A stretch of 60,268 nt of DNA from NCBI GenBank assembly GCA_001184395.1, contig LFLF01000006.1, positions 1 through 60,268 of the forward strand, written 5' to 3'. The stretch is from Candidatus Paraburkholderia calva. Lineage in GTDB: Bacteria; Pseudomonadota; Gammaproteobacteria; Burkholderiales; Burkholderiaceae. Below the pieces are notes generated by a model. That model did no database searches. It saw nothing but the letters and a program-made list of their open reading frames with translations, and was not told where the DNA came from. This document shows positions 37,754 to 51,407 of this stretch, one piece after another. The position numbers were made by a program, and so were the translations under genes. Numbering within the stretch: position 1 is the first letter of the stretch; the number at the start of each line of letters is the position of its first letter.

Positions 37754-38955
37754 CAATTGTAGGACAGGCCCATTGCTTCGCGCACGTCGCGCATTGTCTC
37801 GGTTGCGAACTTGCGCGCCTTGTCGCAGCCGTCCGCGACGATGGCGCGCAACAGCGACGGATCGTCCATATACTTCTGCGCGTGCTCAAGTATCGGCTGC
37901 TGTTCGCGCAGGATGCCCTCGATCACCGGCTGCTTGCACTCCAGGCAGCCGATGCCCGCGCTGCGGCAACCCTTCTGCACCCACTCGTGGGTCTTCTCGT
38001 CAGTGTAGACCTCGTGCAGCTTCCACACCGGGCACTTGTCGGGATCGCCCGGATCGTTGCGGTGCACGCGCGCGGGGTCGGTCAGCATCTTGCGCACTTT
38101 CTGCTCGATGGTCGCCGCGTCCTCGCGCAAGCCGATGGTGTTGCCATACGACTTCGACATCTTCTGGCCATCGAGACCCGGCATGCGCGACGCTTCCGTC
38201 AGCAGCACCTGCGGTTCGACCAGAATGATCTTGGGCGCGCCTTCGAGATAGCCGAACAGCCGCTCGCGATCGCTCATCGACAGGCTTTGCGATTCCTGCA
38301 GCATCGCGCGAGCTTGTTCGAGCGCTTCGTCGTCGCCTTCCTGCTGATACGCGACGCGCAACTCGTGATACAGCTTCGAGCGCTTGCCGCCGAGCTTTTT
38401 CGCGGCTTCGAGCGCCTTTTCTTCGAAGTCCGGTTCCTTGCCGTAGAGATAGTTGAAGCGGCGCGCGATTTCGCGCGTCATCTCAACGTGCGGCACCTGA
38501 TCTTCGCCGACCGGCACCAGCGACGCGCGATACAGCAGAATGTCCGCCGCCATCAGCACGGGGTAGCCTAAGAAGCCGTAGGTATCGAGATCCTTTTCCT
38601 TCAGCTTATCGATCTGTTCCTTGTAGGTCGGCACGCGTTCGAGCCAGCCGAGCGGCATGCCCATGCCGAGCAGCAGCAACAGTTCCGCATGTTCGGGCAC
38701 ACGACTCTGGATGAACAGCGTGGCCTGCGCCGGATCGATGCCTGCGGCGAGCCAGTCGATCAGCACTTCCCAGACGTTTTTCTCGATGACCTCTGGCGTC
38801 TCGTAGTGCGTCGTGAGCGCGTGCCAGTCGACCACCGCGAAGAAACACGGATATTCGGACTGCAGCCGCACCCAGTTTTTCAGCACGCCGTGGTAGTGGC
38901 CGAGGTGCAGCGACCCGGTGGGCCGTATGCCAGAGAAGATACGGTCAGGAAACAT
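37753..38955 (-). CDS. trpS: tryptophanyl-tRNA synthetase
   Basis: A class I synthetase for tRNA-Trp. The start MFPDRIFSGIRPTGSLHLGH carries the HIGH-like motif (HLGH, 17-20). KMSKS is in DGQKMSKSYGNTIGL. The protein has 400 residues, longer than the 330 of E. coli, owing to an insertion with KRSKLYHELRVAYQQEGDDE, common in beta-proteobacteria. A Cys-rich stretch (GCRSAGIGCLECKQP) near residue 330 is also typical. Essential and intact. It precedes the methyltransferase and follows the M50 protease gene by four bases. Confidence 0.96.
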   Translation of the reverse strand: MFPDRIFSGIRPTGSLHLGHYHGVLKNWVRLQSEYPCFFAVVDWHALTTHYETPEVIEKNVWEVLIDWLAAGIDPAQATLFIQSRVPEHAELLLLLGMGMPLGWLERVPTYKEQIDKLKEKDLDTYGFLGYPVLMAADILLYRASLVPVGEDQVPHVEMTREIARRFNYLYGKEPDFEEKALEAAKKLGGKRSKLYHELRVAYQQEGDDEALEQARAMLQESQSLSMSDRERLFGYLEGAPKIILVEPQVLLTEASRMPGLDGQKMSKSYGNTIGLREDAATIEQKVRKMLTDPARVHRNDPGDPDKCPVWKLHEVYTDEKTHEWVQKGCRSAGIGCLECKQPVIEGILREQQPILEHAQKYMDDPSLLRAIVADGCDKARKFATETMRDVREAMGLSYN

Positions 38956-38959
38956 GATC

Positions 38960-39625
38960 TTATGGGAATAGTGAAGCGAGGGGATTCAGAATGGCCGACA
39001 CCGCCGAATAGCCGACGTTGACGAGCGGCGTGAGCCAGAAGCGCGTGAACTGGTTGGTCATGATGAGCAGCATCACGATCCAGACGCCGTAAGGCTCGAT
39101 TTTTTGCAGGACGATCGATGCGCGCACCGGCAACAGTGCCATCAGCACGCGCCCGCCATCGAGCGGCGGCAAGAGAAACAGGTTCAATACGCCGAAGACG
39201 AGATTCACGCTGACGCCGGCCGCAGCCATGCGCGTGAAAAACGGTTCGTCGACATGAAAAGCCGCGAGCAGAACCGCGACGATGCCCCAGAGCAACGCCT
39301 GCACGAAGTTGCTGGCGGGACCCGCCGCCGCGACCCACAGGGTGCCCCAGCGCGGATTGCGCAGATTGCCGAACGCGACCGGCACAGGCTTGGCGTAGCC
39401 GAACATGAACGCGCCGCTTGTCACGAAATACAACACGAGCGGCATGACGATCGTGCCGATCGGGTCGATGTGACGCATCGGGTTCATGGACACGCGGCCG
39501 AGCACATAGGCCGTGTTGTCGCCGAGCATGCGCGCGGCATAGCCATGCGCGGCCTCGTGCAGCGTAATCGCGAAGATCACCGGGAGCGCGTAGACCACGA
39601 TGGTTTGTATCAGGGAAGGATCCAT
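38960..39625 (-). CDS. M50-family intramembrane metalloprotease (site-2 protease type)
   Basis: A small polytopic zinc protease of 221 residues starting MDPSLIQTIVVYALPVIFAI. The active-site HEAAH is at residues 23-27 in the first helix, and the second zinc motif NLFLLPPLDGGRVL near 150 supplies Asp. Five or six membrane segments are visible. It lacks a PDZ domain. Substrates are unknown; homologues always neighbour trpS in this group. Only four bases separate it from trpS, so they share a message. Intact. Confidence 0.92.
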   Translation of the reverse strand: MDPSLIQTIVVYALPVIFAITLHEAAHGYAARMLGDNTAYVLGRVSMNPMRHIDPIGTIVMPLVLYFVTSGAFMFGYAKPVPVAFGNLRNPRWGTLWVAAAGPASNFVQALLWGIVAVLLAAFHVDEPFFTRMAAAGVSVNLVFGVLNLFLLPPLDGGRVLMALLPVRASIVLQKIEPYGVWIVMLLIMTNQFTRFWLTPLVNVGYSAVSAILNPLASLFP

Positions 39626-39757
39626 AGGGCGGTATTGTAGCAAGCGGACAGGTTCGGACAGGCGCGTGCTGCGCCGCCGCGCGCGCCATTTTCGAGTACA
39701 TCCCGGCGCGTGTGATTCAAACGAATGTTATGGCCTTCGAAAGCGGCTACAGCTCGC

Positions 39758-40411
39758 TTACACCGTTGTTGGCCCCGCCTTCATGCCGTCAGGCCGAACG
39801 GTTCCAGACTGCCGCGCCCCCGCACGCAAGAGCACCGGCTCGCCGCCGGATAGATCGATCACCGTCGAAGGCTCCGCCGGGCACGCGCCGGCATCGATCA
39901 CGAGCTCGATCTGCTTCTCCAGACGCTCGCGGATTTCCTCGGCGTCGTTGAGCGGCTCGGTGTCGGGCGGCAGGATCAGCGTAGACGCGAGCAGCGTTTC
40001 GCCTAGCGCCTCCAGCAGGTCGAGCGTGATGCGATGATCCGGCACCCGCAGCCCAATCGTTTTGGGCGACGGGTGCGACAGCTCGCGCGGCACTTCCTTG
40101 ATCGCCTCGAGCACGAACACGTAAAGCCCCGGCGTTACCGATTTGAGCAATCGGAACTGCCGGTTGTCGACCATCGCGAAATTGGCCAACTCGGAGAGAT
40201 CGCGCACCAGCAACGACAAATGCTGTTTGTCGTCGATGCCGCGAATCCAGCGCAAACGCTCCACCGCGCCTTTGTCGTCGAGATGGCAGGCGGGCGCGTA
40301 GCTCGAATCGGTCGGCAGCGCGACGATGCCGCCGTCCTTGATGATCTGCAACGCCTGATTGATCAGGCGCGGTGGCGGATTATCCGGACAAATACGAAAG
40401 AATTGAGACAT
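39758..40411 (-). CDS. Sua5/YciO/YrdC-type L-threonylcarbamoyladenylate synthase family protein
   Basis: A 217-residue protein of the YrdC fold, which binds nucleotides and tRNA; TsaC members make threonylcarbamoyl-AMP for tRNA t6A37. ATG 40409-40411 starts MSQFFRICPDNPPPRLINQA. KDGGIVALPTDSSYAPACHL is the family signature (usually Thr-Asp-Thr/Ser-Val-Tyr), then KQHLSLLVRDLSELANFAMV and ASTLILPPDTEPL. It resembles YciO more than TsaC, so the exact role is open. It pairs with the PHP gene (40573-41403), as yciO and yciV do elsewhere. Intact. Confidence 0.88.
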   Translation of the reverse strand: MSQFFRICPDNPPPRLINQALQIIKDGGIVALPTDSSYAPACHLDDKGAVERLRWIRGIDDKQHLSLLVRDLSELANFAMVDNRQFRLLKSVTPGLYVFVLEAIKEVPRELSHPSPKTIGLRVPDHRITLDLLEALGETLLASTLILPPDTEPLNDAEEIRERLEKQIELVIDAGACPAEPSTVIDLSGGEPVLLRAGARQSGTVRPDGMKAGPTTV

Positions 40412-40572
40412 GGAGACGCCTTCTTGTTTCGTTCGTGGCTCGCTTACGGAAGGCTCGAGGACGCAACGTCCGAGCGCGGATCTGCGGCGAGAGTCGCTTG
40501 CGACAGCGACAGTGGCGCAAGAAACGTGCGCGACGGCCAGCACACAAGTGAGAGACCGCCGAAACGCGCGTC

Positions 40573-41403
40573 TTACAGCCAGCGTTCCCAGACCGGCTTC
40601 AGATCGTCCGGCAAGGGCGACAACTGGCCCAGATCGACGCGCCCTTCGCCCGCGCCGTGGAAATCCGATCCGCGCGATGCCTCGAAGCCGTAGCGGCGCG
40701 CGACATCGGCGTACTCGCGATACTGGTCCGGCGTGTGGCTGCCCGTGACGACTTCGATGGCCCGGCCGCCCATCTGGATGAACTCGTCGAACAGCGCGGA
40801 GAACTCGACCGGCGTGTAATCGTAGCGGCCGGGATGCGCGATGATCGGCTCGCCGCCCGCGTTGCGAATCCATTGCATGCAATCCGCGAGCTTGGCCCAG
40901 CGATGCCCGACAAAGCCCGGCTTGCCGTCGCCGAGATAGCACGCGAAGACCTCCGACGTGGACTTCGCGTAGCCCTGCTCCACTAGAAAGCGCGCGAAAT
41001 GCGTGCGCGAAATCATATCGGGATCGTCAGTATGGCGCAGCGCGCCCTCGTAGGCGTCCGGAATGCCAACCGCCGCCAGCGCCTCGCCAATGGCGACACC
41101 GCGCGCCGCGCGCCCGTTGCGCGTCAACTCGAGGCCGCGGCGCAACTCGGCGTTGTCCGGATCCACGCTCATGCCGACGACATGAATGGTGCGTCCCGCC
41201 CACGTGACCGAAATCTCGACGCCTGGCAGGTAGCCCATGCCGAGTGCTTCGGCCGCTTCCCGCGCCTCGCGCTGCCCGCCCAGCTGATCGTGATCCGTCA
41301 GTGACCACAGCGTGACGCCGCCCGCATGTGCGCGCGCGGCGACGTCGGCGGGCGAAAACTGGCCGTCGGAAACGGTAGAGTGGCAGTGCAGATCGGCGTT
41401 CAT
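40573..41403 (-). CDS. PHP-domain phosphoesterase (YciV/RNase AM type)
   Basis: A 276-residue PHP hydrolase. Members remove phosphate from 3',5'-bisphosphonucleotides and trim 5' ends of RNA. Metal motifs: DLHCHSTVSDG (4-14), WSLTDHDQLGG (33-43), YLPGVEISVTW, PIIAHPGRYDY and GSDFHGAGEGRVDLG. All are preserved. It precedes the Sua5/YciO gene on the same strand with a 161-base gap. The annotation as nucleotidase or RNase AM comes from the family. Intact. Confidence 0.9.
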   Translation of the reverse strand: MNADLHCHSTVSDGQFSPADVAARAHAGGVTLWSLTDHDQLGGQREAREAAEALGMGYLPGVEISVTWAGRTIHVVGMSVDPDNAELRRGLELTRNGRAARGVAIGEALAAVGIPDAYEGALRHTDDPDMISRTHFARFLVEQGYAKSTSEVFACYLGDGKPGFVGHRWAKLADCMQWIRNAGGEPIIAHPGRYDYTPVEFSALFDEFIQMGGRAIEVVTGSHTPDQYREYADVARRYGFEASRGSDFHGAGEGRVDLGQLSPLPDDLKPVWERWL

Positions 41404-41486
41404 CTCGGCGTTCGCAAGTTCGTTACATTCTACTTTAACGGCATGACAGACCGCTTATGGAGGCTACGCGCCAAATGCCGTATTTT

Positions 41487-42266
41487 CAGGCGCAGAACGA
41501 CTCGATCAGGGCCGCGACGCGCTCCGGCTGATCGTGATGGACCATGTGCCCCATCGCTCACAAAGGTCTCGCGCCAGTTGGACACGGCCTCGAAGCGTGT
41601 CTTGAATTCGGGGAGCAGCACATCGCCCGCGATCCACTTGAGCGTCGGCGAATCTACGGCCTCGACATGCAGCACCTTCGCCTTTACACGCGACCAGTGC
41701 TGCGCCAGATAGCCCGCACACGGCCACGCGAGCCTCGGATTGGTTTTGATGAGCCGCTCGGCGACTTCATCGAGCGTCGCGTAGCTGCGCAGTTCGGGCG
41801 GCGCCCGCAATTCGTCGAGCCATTACGTGATGCGCCCCGGCGCCTGCGATGCCCGCGCCGCCGCTAGCCCGAAGCCCTCCAGATCGACGACCCGCCGCAC
41901 GCGCGCAGGACGCCCGCCCGCATACAACAAGGACACGTTCGCGCCCATGCTGTGTCCGACGAGATTCACCTCGCCGTGCGGCGCGTAATGATCGAGCAGC
42001 ACGTCGAGATCGGCCAGATAGTCATGGAAATAGTAGTGGCTACCGCCCTGCTTCGCGACCGGCCAATCGGACAGGCCGAAGCCGCGCGTATCGGGCGCCA
42101 GCACCTGCCAGTCGCCGGCAAGCGCATCGACGACGAACTGGAACGACGCCGCGACGTCCATCCAGCCGTGCAACATGAAAAGCATCGGCGCGTCGGGGTT
42201 GCCCCAATGCCGCACATGCAGACGCACACCGCGCGCGTCGACGAATTCGGAGCGCGAATCTTTCAT
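41487..42266 (-). pseudogene. alpha/beta hydrolase, broken
   Basis: A hydrolase of the epoxide-hydrolase/lipase-like type. The start MKDSRSEFVDARGVRLHVRH, then MLHGWMDVAASFQF (oxyanion HGW) and NLVGHSMGANVSLLYAGGRP (nucleophile GHSMG) are intact. TAA at 41823-41825 interrupts the frame before WLDELRAPPELRSYATLDEV. Downstream, about 30 residues appear missing after YLAQHWSRV, and the end with the catalytic His is in another frame (GHMVHHDQPERVAALIES-like reading near 41500). The natural substrate is unknown. Confidence 0.85.
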
Positions 42267-42347
42267 GGCCGCCCTTTTCCGATGATAAAAAGAATGATCG
42301 TTCTATTATAGTGATTCGGCCGTTTTTTTGAGACAGCCGCGCCGTAT

Positions 42348-43190
42348 TCAGTCCGCGCGTTCCGCATCGCCGTCCAGTCCGGCCAGCGCGCCCAGCTCGG
42401 CTTCGTCGAAACCTGCGTCCCGGCGCGCTTCGAAGTTGAACGGGGCGCGCAGCTTCGGCGCGTGATACTGTGCGCCGAGACGTTCGTAAGCCGGATGCGG
42501 ATCGAGACCCGCCGTGTCGCACAAGAAGCGGAACCAGCGATTGCCGATCAGCACGTGACCGATCTCGTCGCGCAGGATTACGTCGAGAATCGCAGCCGAC
42601 GCGTGATCGCCCGCCTGCGCGAGACGCTTGCGGATAGGCAGCAACGCGTCCAGCCCGCGCGCCTCCAGCGTACGCGACACCAGCGCCATGCGCGCGAGCA
42701 CGTCGGCGCTGGTGCGCTGCGCCATCTCCCACAGACCGTCGTGGGCCGGGAAATCGCCGTAGGCGTGGCCGAATTCGGCCAGACGCGCATTCAGCAGCGA
42801 AAAGTGGTGCACCTCTTCTGCCGCCACCTTCAGCCAATCGAGGTAGAAATCGACGGGCATCGACGGGAAGCGCCATACAGCGTCGAGCGCGAGATTGATC
42901 GCATTGAACTCGATGTGCGCGAGCGCGTGCAGCAGGACCGCGGGGGATGCGTCCGACTGCATGCTACGCCGATTCAACGACGACTGCGCGGGCCGTCCGG
43001 GCAGGTCGCCGGGTTCGGCCAGGTACGCCTCCGGTTCGATCGACGCGGCGCCGCCACTCGCACGTTCGTGCAGCTCGCGCGACCGCGCGGCCTTGTCCGC
43101 CGGATCGCAGAGGCAGAGTATCACGAGCGCCGCGCGCCGCACGCAGGCGCACAGCGCGGCGGATTCGGATGGAGTCGGAACGGCCTGCAT
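42348..43190 (-). CDS. ferritin-like DUF455 protein
   Basis: A 280-residue protein of the DUF455 family, which has a ferritin-like four-helix fold. Metal-type motifs are present: LHALAHIEFNAINLALDA, KVAAEEVHHFSLLNARLAEF and DVILRDEIGHVLIGNRWF, with Glu and His residues at helix positions that would bind a di-iron centre. Some relatives are tRNA-MiaE-like. The start MQAVPTPSESAALCACVRRA looks right. It faces away from the broken hydrolase by 80 bases. Function unproven; intact. Confidence 0.88.
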   Translation of the reverse strand: MQAVPTPSESAALCACVRRAALVILCLCDPADKAARSRELHERASGGAASIEPEAYLAEPGDLPGRPAQSSLNRRSMQSDASPAVLLHALAHIEFNAINLALDAVWRFPSMPVDFYLDWLKVAAEEVHHFSLLNARLAEFGHAYGDFPAHDGLWEMAQRTSADVLARMALVSRTLEARGLDALLPIRKRLAQAGDHASAAILDVILRDEIGHVLIGNRWFRFLCDTAGLDPHPAYERLGAQYHAPKLRAPFNFEARRDAGFDEAELGALAGLDGDAERAD

Positions 43191-43487
43191 CGGTCTTTCC
43201 CGGAAGCGGAATGCGCGGCGGAGAAACGCCGCAAACGGCTAGAATGGTAAACTTGGCCGGCGGTACGAACCGCAATAATCGCGATAAGCGACGCCTTGCG
43301 GCCACGCATCAGCATCGAAGCGACGCAAATCGGCCGCGAACCCGCGCATGAAAGTACAGCGAACGCGCGCGAAGCACCGCATAAAACCGCCTATTTTAGC
43401 GCGGGCGCAGGCGCCCAATGCTGCGCCGCAACGTATGCGGCCCATCAGAAGCCCGCCATCCGAAACCCAGGCAACAGGAGACACAGA

Positions 43488-44011
43488 GTGGCTATCTACA
43501 AGCTCGGCGAACATGCTCCACGATCCACGAAAGCGTGTTTCTCGCCGACACCGCGACCATCATCGGCCGCGTGACACTCGAGGAAAACGCCAGCGTCTAG
43601 TTCGGCACCACGCGTCGCGGCGATAACAAACCGATCCATGTAGGACGCGACAGCAACGTGCAGGAAAGCGCCATGCTGCACGCGGATCCGGGCTTTCCGC
43701 TGAACATCGGCGAAGGCGTGACAGTCGGCTATCAGGCGATGCTGCACGGCTGCACCACCGGGGACGGCTGCCTGATTGCGATTCAGGCCGTGGTCTTGAA
43801 TGGCGCGGTCATCGGCCGCAACTGTCTGGTTGGTGCGGGCGCGCTCGTGACCGAAGGCAAGGTGTTTCCGGACAATTCGGTGACTCTCGGCTCGCCGGCG
43901 CGCGCGGTGCATCAGGCAACGGATGCCGACATCGCCCGCATGCGCGCCTCCGCGAAAAGCTACACGGACCGCCGCGAATTCTATAAGGCGCAGCTCGTGC
44001 GCATCGGCTAA
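43488..44011 (+). pseudogene. gamma-carbonic anhydrase family protein, broken
   Basis: A left-handed beta-helix protein of the PaaY/YrdA type. GTG 43488 starts MAIYKLGEHAP, but a one-base loss near 43520 shifts the frame before IHESVFLADTATIIGRVTLE. TAG at 43598-43600 replaces the Trp expected in ENASV/FGTT. Beyond it the frame is clean: IGEGVTVGYQAMLHGCTTGD, with the metal His and Gly-Tyr, then GRNCLVGAGALVTEGKVFPD and a normal end. Two lesions are enough to inactivate it. The 297 bases upstream hold no gene. Confidence 0.88.
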
Positions 44012-44055
44012 ATGCCGGCACGCGAGTCAGCCGACTTCAACACCAAGGAAAAGTT

Positions 44056-45005
44056 GTGAACAACCAGTTGCAAAAATTTATGTTCAATGCGGCGCCGGTG
44101 CGCGGCGAGATCGTCTCGCTGCGCAACACGTGGCAGGAAGTGCTGACGCGCCGTGAGTATCCGGCGCCCGTGCGCAACCTACTCGGCGAAATGATGGCCG
44201 CCTGCGCTTTGATGTCGGTGAATCTCAAGTTCGACGGCACGCTCATCATGCAAATCTACGGCGATGGCCCCATGAAAATGCTAGTCGTACAATGCAACCG
44301 GACCTGACGCTGCGCGCGACGGCCAAGCTGGTCGACGGCGCGGAAAACGAACTCACCGACGACATGCCGCTCACCGAACTGCTGAACCGCACCGGCCATG
44401 GCCGCTGCGTGATCACGCTCAATCCCGCGGACAAGCAGCCGAGCCAAGCCGTATCAGGGCATCGTGCCGTTGTCGAGCGAGCATAGGCCGCTAGCGTCGA
44501 TGTCCGAGGTGCTCGAGCATTACATGCATCACTCGGAGCAGCTCGACACGCGCCTGTGGCTCGCGGCGAACGGCGAGCGCGCCGTCGGCGTGCTACTGCA
44601 GAAGCTGCCGGGCGACGACGGCATCGTGCCGCATGCGAGCGAGCATAACGCCGATACGTGGCAGCGCGTCTGTCATCTCGGCAGCACGCTTTCCACCGAC
44701 GAATTGCTCAAGGAAGAACCCGAGACCGTATTCCGCCGTCTGTTCTGGCAGGAGAACGTCCGTCATTTCGAACCGACGACGGCGCGCTTCCAGTGTACCT
44801 GCTCGCGCGAGAAGGTCGGCAGCATGCTGAAAATGCTCGGCTGCGAGGAAGTGGACGGCGTGATCGCGGGGAGCGCGGCAGCGTCGAGGTGCACTGCGAG
44901 TTCTGCAATCAGCGCTATGAGTTCGATCCGGTCGCCGTCGCACAACTTTTTGTCGCAAACGGGCTCTCACAGGGAGTGAATTCGGCGTCCGATCAGCGGC
45001 ATTTA
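44056..45005 (+). pseudogene. hslO: redox chaperone Hsp33, broken
   Basis: Hsp33 is a holdase activated by oxidants through a zinc-bound Cys switch. The start MNNQLQKFMFNAAPVRGEIV is good. The frame shifts near 44295 (LVVQCN to PDLTLRATAKLVDGAENELT), near 44450 (PADKQPSQ to GIVPLSSEHRPLASMSEVLE) and near 44875. The redox cysteines therefore fall in different frames (QCTCSREKV and HCEFCNQRYEF). The natural stop is lost, and the last frame runs on to about 45185. It follows the carbonic anhydrase pseudogene by 44 bases. Confidence 0.9.
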
Positions 45006-45125
45006 GCCTTGTTTTCACCGGCGTTTGGACCGCTGTGTGGCGGTTCGGCGCCGACCGGTGCGAGCCGGCGCCGCGCTATGATGGGAATCCTGATCGAGTC
45101 GTCCGGCCCGCTGGAGGTCGCAGGT

Positions 45126-45479
45126 ATGAAAATCGCAACATTGAACTGGAAACTCCCGGCCTGCAACCGGCCATGGCGGTGCTGATGGCTGGTTGCGCGA
45201 TGGACCCGCCCGGTCCTTCGCCGATCTATAAGCCGTCTGCCGGATACCGCCGCGCCGCCGCAGCAACCGCTCACGGCCCAACAGCAGATGGATCGCTACA
45301 ACGCCATCGACAAGCAAGCGCTGGCCGAATCGCAGAAGGCCGCGCAAATGGGCAACGACGCGAAGATGATGTTCAACTACTACACCCCTGCGCCCGCGCT
45401 GGTCAGCTTGTACGGCGGCTACTCCAGCGGTGGCTGGGGCGGTCCCGCGTGGGGCACGGGAGTCGTCTGGGGCTGGTGA
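45126..45479 (+). pseudogene. small lipoprotein, broken
   Basis: The gene begins MKIATLNWKLPA and shifts almost at once: the signal end and lipobox (VLMAGCAMDPPGPSPIY) lie in the next frame near 45180. The mature part is in a third (MDRYNAIDKQALAESQKAAQ, DAKMMFNYYTPAPALVSLYG), ending in the Gly/Trp-rich tail GGWGGPAWGTGVVWGW at 45477-45479. The original length was about 115 residues. It resembles uncharacterised Burkholderia lipoproteins; function unknown. A bidirectional terminator follows. Confidence 0.75.
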
Positions 45480-45520
45480 GGCTGAGCACGACTACTTCTC
45501 TTAGACTTGAACGCATTAAA

Positions 45521-45553
45521 AAAATGGCGCGGTCGTAATGACCGCGCCATTTT
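45521..45553. terminator. bidirectional terminator between the lipoprotein pseudogene and ftsB
   Basis: Perfect 14-base arms (45521-45534 and 45540-45553; core ATGGCGCGGTC) with a five-base loop. A-rich on one side and T-rich on the other, it serves both converging units. Confidence 0.92.
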
Positions 45554-45588
45554 CGTTTGCTTTTGCCGCTCGAAGAGCCCCGAGCCGC

Positions 45589-46056
45589 TCAGTTCGCCGC
45601 GCCCTGCTGCTTTTTCTTCGCCTCGGCGGCCTTTTCCTTCTGCGCCTTGCGATCCGCCTCGCGCAATTCCTGCTTCGAACGCGACACCGGATTCAGCACT
45701 ACCCGCAACGCCGCCGCCGATACCTGTCCACGCGTCGAGCCGTTCATGCCCGGCATGTTCGCCGAGTTGACCGGCGCGGTCGAATTCGGAGAGACGAACT
45801 GCACGAAGACCTCGCTATCCTTGACCATGCCCATCTCGTAGCACGCGCGCTCCTCGACGGCGCTCGTGCCGCTCTGCAGATCCTGGACTTCGCCTTGCAC
45901 GCGTTCGTTACGCAGTTTCAAGTTGGTGTTCTTGTCGGTCTGTTGCGCGAGTTGCTGCTGCAATTCGTGCACGCGCAGCCAGCCGCCATGCCCCCACCAG
46001 AGCGGGTACTGAATCAGCGCCAGCAACAAAACCAGAACGACTGTGACGAGCCGCAT
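45589..46056 (-). CDS. ftsB: cell division protein FtsB
   Basis: FtsB forms the FtsQBL complex that activates septal peptidoglycan synthesis. ATG 46054-46056 gives 155 residues: a membrane helix at about 3-20 ([18 protein letters not shown]), then a coiled coil from about 30 to 65 ([20 protein letters not shown]). The conserved [20 protein letters not shown] follows. The C-terminal 60 residues end in a Lys/Ala/Glu-rich tail and make it longer than the 103 residues of E. coli. It follows eno, as usual. Intact. Confidence 0.93.
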   Translation of the reverse strand: MRLVTVVLVLLLALIQYPLWWGHGGWLRVHELQQQLAQQTDKNTNLKLRNERVQGEVQDLQSGTSAVEERACYEMGMVKDSEVFVQFVSPNSTAPVNSANMPGMNGSTRGQVSAAALRVVLNPVSRSKQELREADRKAQKEKAAEAKKKQQGAAN

Positions 46057-46195
46057 TCGAGTAGCAAGCGCCGCCCGGCAATGATCTAACCGAGCGGCGG
46101 GCTGAAAAAGACTGACGACGGCCTTATCGACTAAAGCGGAGAAAGCTTGAGTCTCCGCTTCGACAAAGGGGCAATGACTTACCCTCAACCAACTC

Positions 46196-50388
<4,193 letters not shown>

Positions 50389-50562
50389 TCATCGCTAGAT
50401 GCTCCCCGGAAAACGGATTATACCGTAAAGGCAGTCGCCCTTGATGGGGGCACGGCCGGTAAATCCGTCTTCGGACCGGGTCGAAGCAACGCCGAAAGAA
50501 ACGCTGAATGCAGGGACGTTACACGCGCTTATTTCACCGCAACGAACCCCGCTCGCGCCCTT

Positions 50563-51407
50563 TCAAACCACGTGCGCTTCCCGCAACACCGCGGGCTCGG
50601 CGTTACGCGCCAGCGCACGAATCTGGCGGCCGATGGCGCGTGCCGTATCGAGCGGCCGTTCCATCGGAAACAGATAGCTGCCTTCCATCCATTCGAGCGG
50701 GTCCGCGATGCGCCGCGTCATGCCAAGACCGACGTGCCGCACCTCGACCGAATACGTCCCGGCGATGAAACCGACCGCCATCGGCGCGCCATGCACGAGT
50801 CGCGCGCCGAGCGTATGCGGCAGCGTGCGATAGATCAGGTATTCGACATGGCGATCGAACACGAGCACGCGCGCGCTGCCGAGATGCGCCGCCGGAATCG
50901 CGAAGTCGATGTAATCGGACAATATGCGCTCGTCCCAGCGCGCGAAGGCGGACTTCGTGTGGAAATACCACCACGCGTCCTCGCGACTCGCCCACTGCGT
51001 CCGGCGCTTTTTCGTCGCGGGGCGGGTGACAGGCGCTCGTCGAGGCCCGTCCACTGCGTGAAACGGAACAGTCCACTGCGCCATCCCGTGATCACGGGCG
51101 AATTGAGCATCACGACGCCCTTCACCCACTGGGGAACTTCAACGCGGCGAGCAGCGAGAGATAAACGCCAAGCGAATGCCCGACCAGTCACCCGGCGGGA
51201 TGCGCCTCCCGCCTCGCGATAGCGGCTCATATCGTCCAGAAGCTGATCGACCAGATGCGACCAGTCCTGCGAGACCGGAAAGCGCGAATCGTGCCCGTAG
51301 CGCTCGACATGGCGGATCTCGAAATCGTCCGCGAGTTCGGCGAAGATCGTGCGATGCGTCGACGCTGAAAAGCCGTTGGCATGCGAGAAATGGATGATCT
51401 CTTTCAA
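50563..51407 (-). pseudogene. alpha/beta hydrolase coupled to comEC, broken
   Basis: The start ATG 51405-51407 overlaps the comEC stop. The protein begins MKEIIHFSHANGFSASTHRT, then YGHDSRFPVSQDWSHLVDQL. The nucleophile motif (GHSLG-like) falls in another frame near 51200, so the visible reading has GRAFAW instead. The end (REDAWWYFHTKSAFARWDER, LSDYIDFAIPAAHLGSARVL, IYRTLPHTLGARLVHGAPMA) is in a third frame to 50563. At least three frameshifts. The substrate is unknown; relatives neighbour comEC in Burkholderia. Confidence 0.86.
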
